Source: Chloroflexota bacterium
GTDB taxonomy: Bacteria > Chloroflexota > Dehalococcoidia > SHYB01
Direction: 5' to 3'
NCBI GenBank assembly: GCA_016200725.1
Contig: JACQEE010000168.1
Coordinates: forward strand, 1 to 5,361
Length of the DNA stretch: 5,361 nt
Under the pieces are notes generated by a model. The model searched no databases, had not been told where the DNA came from, and saw only the letters and a list, made by a program, of their open reading frames with translations. Shown here one piece after another: positions 1-4,800 of the stretch. How positions within the stretch are numbered: the stretch's first letter is position 1; each line of letters starts with the position of its first letter. Position numbers and translations under genes: made by a program.

Positions 1-1149
1 CCCTGGGCCACAGTCATGCTCTCGGATATGGGCGCTGAGGTCATCAAGGTAGAGGACCCGGCGACGGGCGGCGAGCCCGGACGCACGGTGCACGGTCTGT
101 TCAACGTCGGCGACAGCATCGATACCTATCTCGAGACGATGAACCGCAACAAGAAGAGTTGCACGCTGCACCTGAAGTCGAAGGAAGGCCAGGAAGTCTT
201 CTACCGCCTCGCGAAGAAGGCCGACGTCGTCGTGCACAACTGGCGCATCGGCGTCGCCGAGAAACTGGGTGTCGGCTACGAGACGATCCACAAGGTCAAC
301 CCGCGCATCGTCTATGCCTCGGCCTCTGGCTACGGCTCGCAGGGTCCCGACGCGCACGATGGAGTGTACGACATCCTCGGGCAGGCGCGCGGCGGCTTCA
401 TGTGGAGCAACTCGATCAACGAGCCGCAGGTGACGTACCACGCCAACGGGGCACTCGGCGATCAGATGGGCGGGATTGCGCTCTTCCAGGGCATCCTGCT
501 TGGCCTGCTGGCGCGCAACCGCCACGGCGTCGGGCAGCATGTGGAGACGTCGCAACTGGGCGGGCAACTCACCCTGCAAGCGCTGTCGATCAACGGCTAC
601 CTGATCAACGGCGACTTGGCGCAACGAGGGCAACCACGAGCGAGCGGCAACCCGCTGTTCGGCATCTACAGGTGCTCAGACGAAAAGTGGATAGCCCTCG
701 GCTGCGTGCAGTTCGATCGTTACATGCCGGGTGCGCTGAAGGCGTTCGAGGCGACGCATCTTGCAAAGGACCCGATGCTGGCGACGCTCCAGACGCGGCA
801 GGAACACGCGAAGCAGATCGCGGAGATCTTCAACCGCATCTTTGCGTCGCGCCCGCGCGAGGAGTGGATCGCGCGGCTGAAGAAGGAGGGCGTGCTCTGC
901 TCTCCGGTGCAGGACTACTCGGACGTGGCGAAAGACCCGCAAAACTTGGCGAACGGGTACATCGCGGAACTAGACCATCCGAAGCGGGGCAAGATTCGTG
1001 AGATTGGAGTTACGACTCGCCTCAGCGAGACGCCGGGCCGCGCGCGGTCGGTTGCGCCGCTGCTAGGTGCGCACACGGACGAGTTGCTGCGCGAGGCGGG
1101 GTACACGAGCGAGGAGATCGCAGGGCTGCGTGCGCGAAAGGTTATCTAA
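1..1149 (+). CDS. CoA-transferase family III (CaiB/BaiF type), 5' partial
   Basis: The gene enters from the left edge: bases 1-15 are in frame and read PWATV just before MLSDMGAEVIKVE, the usual N-terminal stretch of the family, so the Met at 16 is probably internal and roughly 10-25 residues are missing. Family III enzymes move CoA between carboxylic acids in the cytoplasm through an aspartyl-CoA mixed anhydride. Visible family features are the NRNKKS block, the VHNWRIGVAEKLG segment, the ASASGYGSQGPD loop and the GALGDQMGG motif, whose Asp (codon 460-462) aligns with the catalytic Asp (Asp169 in formyl-CoA transferase). The C-terminal lobe ends in ...LRARKVI and TAA. The visible 382 residues are close to the usual ~400. 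Substrate is unknown; formyl-, carnitine-, succinyl- and aromatic-acid CoA-transferases all share this fold, and racemases such as AMACR are relatives. Downstream lies a strong palindrome, then the convergent FmdB gene. Fold assignment is firm; exact reaction is not. Confidence 0.93.
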   Translation, partial: PWATVMLSDMGAEVIKVEDPATGGEPGRTVHGLFNVGDSIDTYLETMNRNKKSCTLHLKSKEGQEVFYRLAKKADVVVHNWRIGVAEKLGVGYETIHKVNPRIVYASASGYGSQGPDAHDGVYDILGQARGGFMWSNSINEPQVTYHANGALGDQMGGIALFQGILLGLLARNRHGVGQHVETSQLGGQLTLQALSINGYLINGDLAQRGQPRASGNPLFGIYRCSDEKWIALGCVQFDRYMPGALKAFEATHLAKDPMLATLQTRQEHAKQIAEIFNRIFASRPREEWIARLKKEGVLCSPVQDYSDVAKDPQNLANGYIAELDHPKRGKIREIGVTTRLSETPGRARSVAPLLGAHTDELLREAGYTSEEIAGLRARKVI

Positions 1150-1178
1150 GAAGAAACGAGAGAACTCTTTGGGAGAGC

Positions 1179-1210
1179 GCGAGAACCTTTTCTCGAGAAA
1201 AGGTTCTCGC
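1179..1210 (+). terminator. Perfect 32-bp palindrome, likely terminator of the CoA-transferase gene
   Basis: The arms GCGAGAACCTTTTCTC (1179-1194) and GAGAAAAGGTTCTCGC (1195-1210) are exact reverse complements, which in RNA gives a stem of about 14 bp closed by a short TCGA loop. On the + strand the stem is followed by TTTT (1211-1214), a short U-tract, 30 bases after the CoA-transferase stop. On the - strand it begins 6 bases past the FmdB stop but has no U-run after it, so termination in that direction is less certain. Intrinsic terminator function is inferred from structure and position. Confidence 0.7.
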
Positions 1211-1215
1211 TTTTC

Positions 1216-1470
1216 CTAGTGGCTGTGACCGGTGCCGCAGCCGCCACCGCCACCGCCACCGCAGCAGGCGCTCATACCTTCGAGCGCAGCGGGGTTCGCG
1301 CAGCCCTCAGCGACCGCTGTCGCAGTGCCGACCATGGCGAAGGTAGAAAGCACTTTGCGAGCGCCCTTGTGGCCTTGAGGGCAGATCGCAGTGAGGGTGG
1401 CCTCGGAAATGGAGCGTCGCTCCTCGAACTTGTCCTCGCAGGCGCCGCAATAGTATTCGTACAACGGCAT
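1216..1470 (-). CDS. FmdB-family zinc-ribbon protein (84 aa)
   Basis: The protein begins MPLYEYYCGACEDKFEERRS, the hallmark start of FmdB/CxxC-CxxC regulatory-type zinc ribbons (first named from the fmd formamidase regulator). ATG at 1468-1470 is chosen over longer upstream starts because AGGAGG (1479-1484 on the complement) sits 8 bases before it and a promoter lies just upstream. Cys8 and Cys11 form the first knuckle. The second knuckle is altered: Cys30 is followed by PQGH, so the usual second Cys (position 33) is Gly and His34 may substitute as metal ligand. The C-terminus is Gly/Cys/His rich (Cys57, Cys69, Cys70, seven glycines, Cys78, His82, His84), a tail seen in some FmdB relatives. 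It probably binds zinc; its biological role is unknown. It is monocistronic, convergent with the CoA-transferase gene, and ends in TAG with no sign of further conserved sequence beyond. Confidence 0.88.
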   Translation of the reverse strand: MPLYEYYCGACEDKFEERRSISEATLTAICPQGHKGARKVLSTFAMVGTATAVAEGCANPAALEGMSACCGGGGGGGCGTGHSH

Positions 1471-1499
1471 GACCTTCGCCTCCTCAGTCCCTGAAATGA

Positions 1500-1529
1500 A
1501 TTGTAGCGATGCCCGCGAAATCCGGTCAA
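1500..1529 (-). promoter_or_regulatory. Sigma70-like promoter for the FmdB gene
   Basis: Read on the - strand, TTGACC (1529-1524) and TACAAT (1505-1500) are separated by exactly 18 bases, each matching the sigma70 consensus at 5 of 6 positions. Predicted transcription would start near 1493, giving a leader of about 23 bases that contains the AGGAGG ribosome site. The fit of promoter, leader and ribosome site supports the short 84-residue FmdB start. Confidence 0.65.
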
Positions 1530-1570
1530 GGCACCTTCTGTTGGCTCCAACGCTTCTGGCGGTACAGTAG

Positions 1571-1591
1571 GGGCGCAATTCAAATGCGCCC
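1571..1591. other. GC-rich 7-bp stem-loop between the FmdB promoter and repeat copy 1
   Basis: GGGCGCA (1571-1577) and TGCGCCC (1585-1591) are exact inverted repeats around a 7-base loop. It lies downstream of the hydrolase gene on the - strand, beyond the palindromic repeat, and upstream of the FmdB promoter. It has no U-tract on either strand, so it could help end the hydrolase transcript but is not a canonical intrinsic terminator. Confidence 0.4.
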
Positions 1592-1597
1592 GCCCCT

Positions 1598-1637
1598 TCT
1601 TCCCCTTCCCTCTCAGGGAAGGGGAAGGGGTTAGGTC
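1598..1637 (-). repeat. 40-bp palindromic repeat, copy 1 (abuts the hydrolase stop codon)
   Basis: Read on the - strand the element starts GACCTAACC and continues into a hairpin with 13-base perfect arms (CTTCCCCTTCCCT at 1599-1611 on the + strand and its complement at 1615-1627) and a 3-base loop. It aligns to copy 2 at 4279-4318 at 36 of 40 positions, in inverted orientation; the differences are one base before the left arm and the 3-base loop. Its first two bases are the GA of the hydrolase TGA stop, so it sits as close to the gene end as possible. It resembles the small REP-like or palindromic elements dispersed in many GC-rich genomes. Confidence 0.75.
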
Positions 1638-2364
1638 ATAGGTACTTCTTGAACCAGGCGAGGGTGCGGGCGTAGGCGTCGTCTGCGGCGGCCTTCTGGT
1701 AGGAGGGACGCTCGTCGCAGTTGAAGCCGTGGCCGGCGCCCGGGTAGATCTTGAAGTCGTGGACCTTGCCCAACTTGGTGAGCAGTGCGTCGACTTCCTT
1801 CACGTCGGCCGGCGGTGGGTTCTGGTCGGTCTCGCCGAAGCAGCCCAGCACGGGCGCGGTGAGCAGCGGCGCGTAGTTGTGCGGCGAGACGGGGCGCTTC
1901 TCGCTCGTCTGGCGGGTGATGATGCCGCCGCCGTAGTAGACGGAGGCCGCTTTGACATCGCGGTTCCAGCATGCGGAGAGCCAGGAGAGAGTCCCGCCCA
2001 TGCAGTAGCCGACGGTGCCGATGGTCCCCTTGAAGCGCGGGTGATGCTTGAGGAACTGGATGGCGATGCGGATATCGGCGCTGGTCTGGATGTCGTGCAT
2101 CCCCTGCATCATGGGCATGATCTTTGGGATTTCGTTGTAGCCGACGACGGTGTTGGTGCCGTAGCGGTAGTACATGTCCGGCGAGATGACGAGGAAGCCT
2201 TCCTTGGCGTACTGGTCGGCGACCTTCTTGATGTGGCCGTTGACCCCGAAGGCCTACATGTAGACGATCACCGCGGGCGCCTTGCCGGCGCCGTCGGGCT
2301 CGGAGACGTAGATGGGCATGATGCCGCCATCGGCGGCGACGTTTTCCGTGCGACTCTTAGGCAT
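1636..2364 (-). pseudogene. Dienelactone hydrolase family protein, interrupted by one in-frame TAG
   Basis: The reading frame encodes a full-length alpha/beta hydrolase of the dienelactone hydrolase (carboxymethylenebutenolidase) family, 242 codons if the TAG at 2256-2254 (codon 37) is read through. ATG at 2364-2362 is chosen because AAAGGAG (2378-2372) lies 7 bases upstream. Catalytic residues are all present: Cys121 in GYCMGG, Asp180 in GETDQNPP, His212 in GAGHGFN. The stop falls in PAVIVYM-stop-AFGVNGHI, where relatives carry Glu (Glu36 in Pseudomonas dienelactone hydrolase, which contacts the nucleophile Cys). There is no frameshift, and homology resumes in the next codon, so this is a very recent nonsense mutation, a sequence error, or a read-through site. 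Met at 2175 could start a fragment, but it would lack the first strands and I see no ribosome site for it. Family members cleave dienelactone in chlorocatechol breakdown or other esters and lactones in the cytoplasm; the substrate here is unknown. Confidence 0.85.
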
Positions 2365-2454
2365 AGCAACGCTCCTTTGCGAGAAATACGAGTGGTATGA
2401 GCCGGGGTCATGGTACAACGAGGCGCAAGATGCGGCAAAACGCCTCCTTCCGCG

Positions 2455-2484
2455 TTGACACCCTCTCCGGCATCGTCCTACCAT
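2455..2484 (+). promoter_or_regulatory. Candidate sigma70-like promoter for the metallophosphoesterase-hydratase pair
   Basis: TTGACA (2455-2460) is a perfect -35 hexamer, followed after 18 bases by TACCAT (2479-2484), which matches the -10 consensus at 4 of 6 positions. A start near 2491 would place the leader just ahead of the GTG at 2518 and would exclude the upstream ATG at 2410 from the transcript. It lies in the gap between divergently oriented genes. The weak -10 keeps confidence moderate. Confidence 0.45.
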
Positions 2485-2517
2485 AAAGAGTCGAGACTAG
2501 AAAGGCAGCGACTCTCG

Positions 2518-3240
2518 GTGAGCGTTGACCGGCCACGCCTCAAACTCCTGCATACCGCCGATGTGCACATCGGCGACGACTACGATCCTGCGCGGCGGCT
2601 CAAGGGCTTTGCCAGCGTGGTCGATGCGGCCATCGCGAACCAGGTGCATGCGCTGCTGATCGTCGGCGACCTGTTCGACAATGCACGGGTCAAACAGCCG
2701 GACATCACCGCGACGCTGGAGCAACTGGCACGGCTCACGGCGCCGGTCATCATCACGAGCGGCAACCACGACACCATCGACCCGAACTCGGTCTATAAGC
2801 GCGTGCCCTTCAGCGAAGTGGGGCAGCACATCTACTTCATGGACGACCCCGAGGGCCAGCACCTAGATTTGCCCGACCTGAAACTCTCCATTTGGTGCCG
2901 CAGCATGGTCGAGCATCACCCCGGCAACCGGCCTCTCGCCGGCTATCGCCGCGCCTTGAACCGGCACTGGCGCGTCGTGCTGGCGCACGGCCACTTCGTG
3001 CCTGAGGACGAACAAAGCGACCGCTCGTCGCCGATTCAACAGGCGGAATTGGCCGGTCTTGACGCCCACTACGTCGCGTTGGGGCACTGGCACCGCTTCC
3101 TCGATTGCACCGTCGGCAACGTGCCTGCCTTCTATCCTGGGTCGCCCTCGGAGGCTGGCGGCACCTTCGCCAGCGCTAACCTGGTCACGCTGGATCCCAA
3201 GCACGGCACGAAGGTCGAGCGCGTGCCGACGCTGACGTAG
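2518..3240 (+). CDS. Metallophosphoesterase, SbcD/Mre11-like exonuclease type (240 aa)
   Basis: The calcineurin-like phosphoesterase signature is complete and in order: Asp15-x-His17 (HTADVH), Gly50-Asp51 with Asp54 (GDLFD), Asn83-His84-Asp85 (GNHD), His157-Gly-His159 (AHGHF) and Gly189-His190-x-His192 (GHWH). These bind two metal ions. The motif spacing resembles SbcD/YhaO DNA repair exonucleases, but at 240 residues it lacks the cap region of ~400-residue SbcD and no SbcC-like ATPase is adjacent, so nuclease activity is inference. GTG at 2518 is preferred (weak AAAGG near 2501-2505, candidate promoter immediately upstream); the frame stays open back to ATG 2410, but that 36-residue extension is Ser/Arg/Pro rich with no family resemblance and would overlap the promoter. 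It ends in TAG, 6 bases before the hydratase start and in the same frame, so the two are probably one transcript. The link of a phosphoesterase with acyl-CoA genes is unexplained. Confidence 0.86.
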   Translation: MSVDRPRLKLLHTADVHIGDDYDPARRLKGFASVVDAAIANQVHALLIVGDLFDNARVKQPDITATLEQLARLTAPVIITSGNHDTIDPNSVYKRVPFSEVGQHIYFMDDPEGQHLDLPDLKLSIWCRSMVEHHPGNRPLAGYRRALNRHWRVVLAHGHFVPEDEQSDRSSPIQQAELAGLDAHYVALGHWHRFLDCTVGNVPAFYPGSPSEAGGTFASANLVTLDPKHGTKVERVPTLT

Positions 3241-3246
3241 GCCGCG

Positions 3247-4419
3247 ATGAGCCGCGTCGACTGGGAGAACGCGACTGTCTCGCCAGAACTGCTCGACTTC
3301 TATCGTCAGCACATCGGTATCGAGTACGATTGCCAGGGCTGGATCACCGAGGCGACGTCGGACGCCATCCGCCACTTCGCCCTCGGCATCGGCGACGATA
3401 ATCCGCTCTACCTCGACGCCTCGTACGCGAAGGCCTCGCCCTACGGCGCGATCATCATGCCGCCAACGATGCCCGACGTCTTCTCGAATCTGGGCGTCGT
3501 CTCGAAAGACGGCTTCGGACGCGGTCCACTCCCCGGCCTCTTCGGCCTATGGGCTGGCGATCGCTGGGAGTGCATCGAGCCCGTCCGTGCCGGGGACCGC
3601 CTCGTCAGCAAGTGGAGCCTCGTCTCGTTGAAGGAGCGAAAGAGCAGCTTTGCCCAGAAGGGTTGGGAGCAGACCGAGCAGATTCGATACATCAACCAGG
3701 ATAGCCGCCACGTGGCGACCTATACGGTGGTGCGCTTCAACTATGAGCGTACCGGCGCGCGGCGCGAAGGCAAGTACGCGAAAACCAAGCCCTACAAGTA
3801 CACCGACGTCGAACTCGCCGCTATAGCAAAGGCCTACGACCAGGAAGCGGCCAACCGGCGCGGCTCGAAGCCCCGCTATCTCAGTGACGTGAGGGTCGGC
3901 GAGGAGTTGCCGGCACTCGTCAAAGGCCCGCTGACGCTCACGCAACTGATCGGCTTCGTGCTGGGATGGGGCTCCGCCTATTGCGCGACCAACCGCCTCG
4001 GTCACGAGTACGCGAAGCGCAAGCCGGGCAACGTGCTCATCAACCGTGAGTTCAACCTCCCGGATAACGTAGAGGGGGCGCACTGGGACATCCAACTCGC
4101 CCAGCAGAGCGGCTTCCCGTGGGCCTACGACTTCGGCTGCATGCGCACAGCATGGCTGGGGCACCTGCTCACAGACTGGATCGGTGACCACGGCCGCATC
4201 AAACGCTTCGAGGCCCAGATCCGGCGGCCGAACCTGGTGGGCGATACACAGTGGATGCACGGGCGCGTGAAGGGGATCGACCTAACCTCTTCCCCTTCCC
4301 TCCCAGGGAAGGGGAAGAGCGGAACGGAGGGATTGGTGCAAATCGACCTCTGGGCGATGAGCCAGCGCGGCGAGGTGACGGCGACGGGCGAGGCGACGGT
4401 CGCGCTGCCGGTGCGGTAA
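3247..4419 (+). CDS. MaoC-like double-hotdog acyl dehydratase (390 aa)
   Basis: This is a two-hotdog protein of the MaoC/FAS1-like dehydratase class, which adds or removes water at enoyl-CoA/3-hydroxyacyl-CoA. The N-terminal half (about residues 12-165) carries the hydratase loop IGDDNPLYLD (48-57), with Asp51 kept but the usual His replaced by Tyr55. The C-terminal half (about 210-390) carries DNVEGAHWD (273-281), with His279 kept and Asn274 where Asp is usual, then GFPWAYDFGCMRTAWLGHL and the strand RRPNLVGDTQWMHGRV typical of MaoC domains. Residues 345-358 (DLTSSPSLPGKGKS) are encoded by a palindromic DNA repeat inserted in frame between two C-terminal strands; homologous proteins would be expected to have a short turn there. 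The start ATG is 6 bases after the phosphoesterase stop, with no clear Shine-Dalgarno, which suggests translational coupling. It ends in TAA. Substrate is unknown; mesaconyl-CoA or enoyl-CoA hydration are possibilities, and a lost activity cannot be excluded. Confidence 0.85.
   Translation: MSRVDWENATVSPELLDFYRQHIGIEYDCQGWITEATSDAIRHFALGIGDDNPLYLDASYAKASPYGAIIMPPTMPDVFSNLGVVSKDGFGRGPLPGLFGLWAGDRWECIEPVRAGDRLVSKWSLVSLKERKSSFAQKGWEQTEQIRYINQDSRHVATYTVVRFNYERTGARREGKYAKTKPYKYTDVELAAIAKAYDQEAANRRGSKPRYLSDVRVGEELPALVKGPLTLTQLIGFVLGWGSAYCATNRLGHEYAKRKPGNVLINREFNLPDNVEGAHWDIQLAQQSGFPWAYDFGCMRTAWLGHLLTDWIGDHGRIKRFEAQIRRPNLVGDTQWMHGRVKGIDLTSSPSLPGKGKSGTEGLVQIDLWAMSQRGEVTATGEATVALPVR
4279..4318 (+). 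repeat. 40-bp palindromic repeat, copy 2 (inside the hydratase coding sequence)
   Basis: The element begins GACCTAACC and forms a hairpin with perfect 15-base arms, CTCTTCCCCTTCCCT (4287-4301) and AGGGAAGGGGAAGAG (4305-4319), around the loop CCC. It matches copy 1 (1637 down to 1598) at 36 of 40 positions in inverted orientation. It is translated as DLTSSPSLPGKGKS within an otherwise conserved C-terminal hotdog domain, and the frame is kept on both sides, so this copy looks like a tolerated in-frame insertion. Confidence 0.75.
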
Positions 4420-4491
4420 CGCTTGGCCGTCGGGCCTTTGCTCCATTCCCCAGCCCTCTGAAGCGTTCTGCCAACACCCTCTTGCGGCGTT

Positions 4492-4500
4492 TGCTATAGT
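4492..4500 (+). promoter_or_regulatory. Candidate extended -10 promoter element
   Basis: TG-C-TATAGT matches the extended -10 form (TGn followed by a hexamer with 5 of 6 matches to TATAAT). No good -35 is found 16-18 bases upstream, which extended -10 promoters can tolerate. If used, it would give the dehydrogenase gene a leader of nearly 300 bases that includes the hairpin and the 11-bp array. Confidence 0.35.
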
Positions 4501-4613
4501 GATAACGGAAGAACATTTATTCTTATCGAGGTGTATCTTTTTATCGTTTTGCCCCGCCCGCGCGCAGACTGGGTGTATCCCTCCCGTATCCCGTGCGGAG
4601 AAAATTTCGAATT

Positions 4614-4629
4614 CGCGGGATTTCCCGCG
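4614..4629. other. Small inverted repeat, 7-bp stem with 2-base spacer
   Basis: CGCGGGA (4614-4620) and TCCCGCG (4623-4629) are exact inverted repeats separated by TT. The 2-base spacer is too tight for a comfortable RNA loop unless the closing pair opens, so a dimeric protein site is as likely as a hairpin. The CGCGGG half-site recurs in the downstream array at 4657, 4669, 4690 and 4702. Confidence 0.4.
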
Positions 4630-4663
4630 GCCGCTTCAGTTGGAATTAGAACAGATCGCGGGT

Positions 4664-4762
4664 CGAAACGCGGGCGAAAGGCCATCGAACGCGGGTGAAA
4701 CCGCGGGTTATTCCGGCCCGAACCGCCGGTCATCGTGGCTCGAACTGCGGCCGAAACGTTGT
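4664..4762 (+). repeat. Degenerate array with 11-bp period (CGAA-type units) upstream of the dehydrogenase
   Basis: Cut into 11-base units from 4664, the sequence shows a recurring CGAA followed by a GC-rich block: CGAAACGCGGG (4664), CGAAAGGCCAT (4675), CGAACGCGGGT (4686), GAAACCGCGGG (4697), CGAACCGCCGG (4719), CGAACTGCGGC (4741) and CGAAACGTTGT (4752). The units at 4708 and 4730 are divergent but keep an AT-richer start. The GAA triplets therefore fall at 4665, 4676, 4687, 4697, 4720, 4742 and 4753, close to one DNA helical turn apart. The period is not a multiple of 3, so coding constraint does not explain it. It could be an eroded tandem repeat or a series of phased protein sites; function is unknown. 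Confidence 0.5.
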
Positions 4763-4770
4763 GCTATGCT
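4762..4770 (+). promoter_or_regulatory. Weak candidate extended -10 close to the dehydrogenase start
   Basis: TG-C-TATGCT has the TGn extension and 4 of 6 matches to TATAAT. Transcription from it would begin near 4777 and leave a short leader with the AGGGG ribosome site. No -35 hexamer is evident; the periodic array ends exactly where this element begins, which would suit an activator-dependent promoter, but this is inference. Confidence 0.25.
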
Positions 4771-4800
4771 GCCGCTCGCAAGCGTGTGCAGGGGTAAGTG

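Larger units (their letters stand above)
4420..4800. other. 381-bp non-coding region between the hydratase and acyl-CoA dehydrogenase genes
   Basis: No convincing gene lies here on either strand; the open frames are short, compositionally odd and show no family signature. From left to right it holds a candidate extended -10 element (4492-4500), an AT-rich patch (about 4491-4550) that contains two TTATCG copies 18 bases apart (4523, 4541), a 7-bp hairpin (4614-4629), a degenerate 11-bp periodic array (4664-4762) and a possible second extended -10 (4762-4770). The dehydrogenase ribosome site AGGGG is at 4790-4794. The AT dip and structured content suggest a regulatory region and separate transcription of the dehydrogenase. 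Confidence 0.6.

Noticed and set aside
2254..2256. Pyrrolysine insertion at the hydrolase TAG
   Set aside because: Pyrrolysine is known from methylamine methyltransferases and a few other proteins; no pyl gene is in the window, and family alignment calls for Glu here.
1729..2400. Long open frame of 223 codons on the + strand opposite the hydrolase gene
   Set aside because: It is the antisense shadow of a conserved enzyme in GC-rich DNA, with Val/Asp/Gly/Ala-biased composition and no domain.
2410..2517. Longer start for the phosphoesterase at ATG 2410
   Set aside because: The 36-residue extension is low-complexity, would overlap a candidate promoter, and the metallophosphoesterase fold starts just after the GTG at 2518.
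3547..4260. Long open frame of 237 codons on the - strand opposite the hydratase gene
   Set aside because: The + strand encodes a conserved double-hotdog protein here; the antisense frame has no family signature.
4433..4447. GGCC-GTCG-GGCC followed by TTT as a terminator for the hydratase gene
   Set aside because: The stem is only 4 bp and the T-run 3 bases, too weak to support a terminator call.
4491..4762. AT-rich patch plus repeats resembling a replication origin with iterons
   Set aside because: No DnaA-box match, no replication gene nearby, and the 11-bp units are too degenerate and short to be typical iterons.
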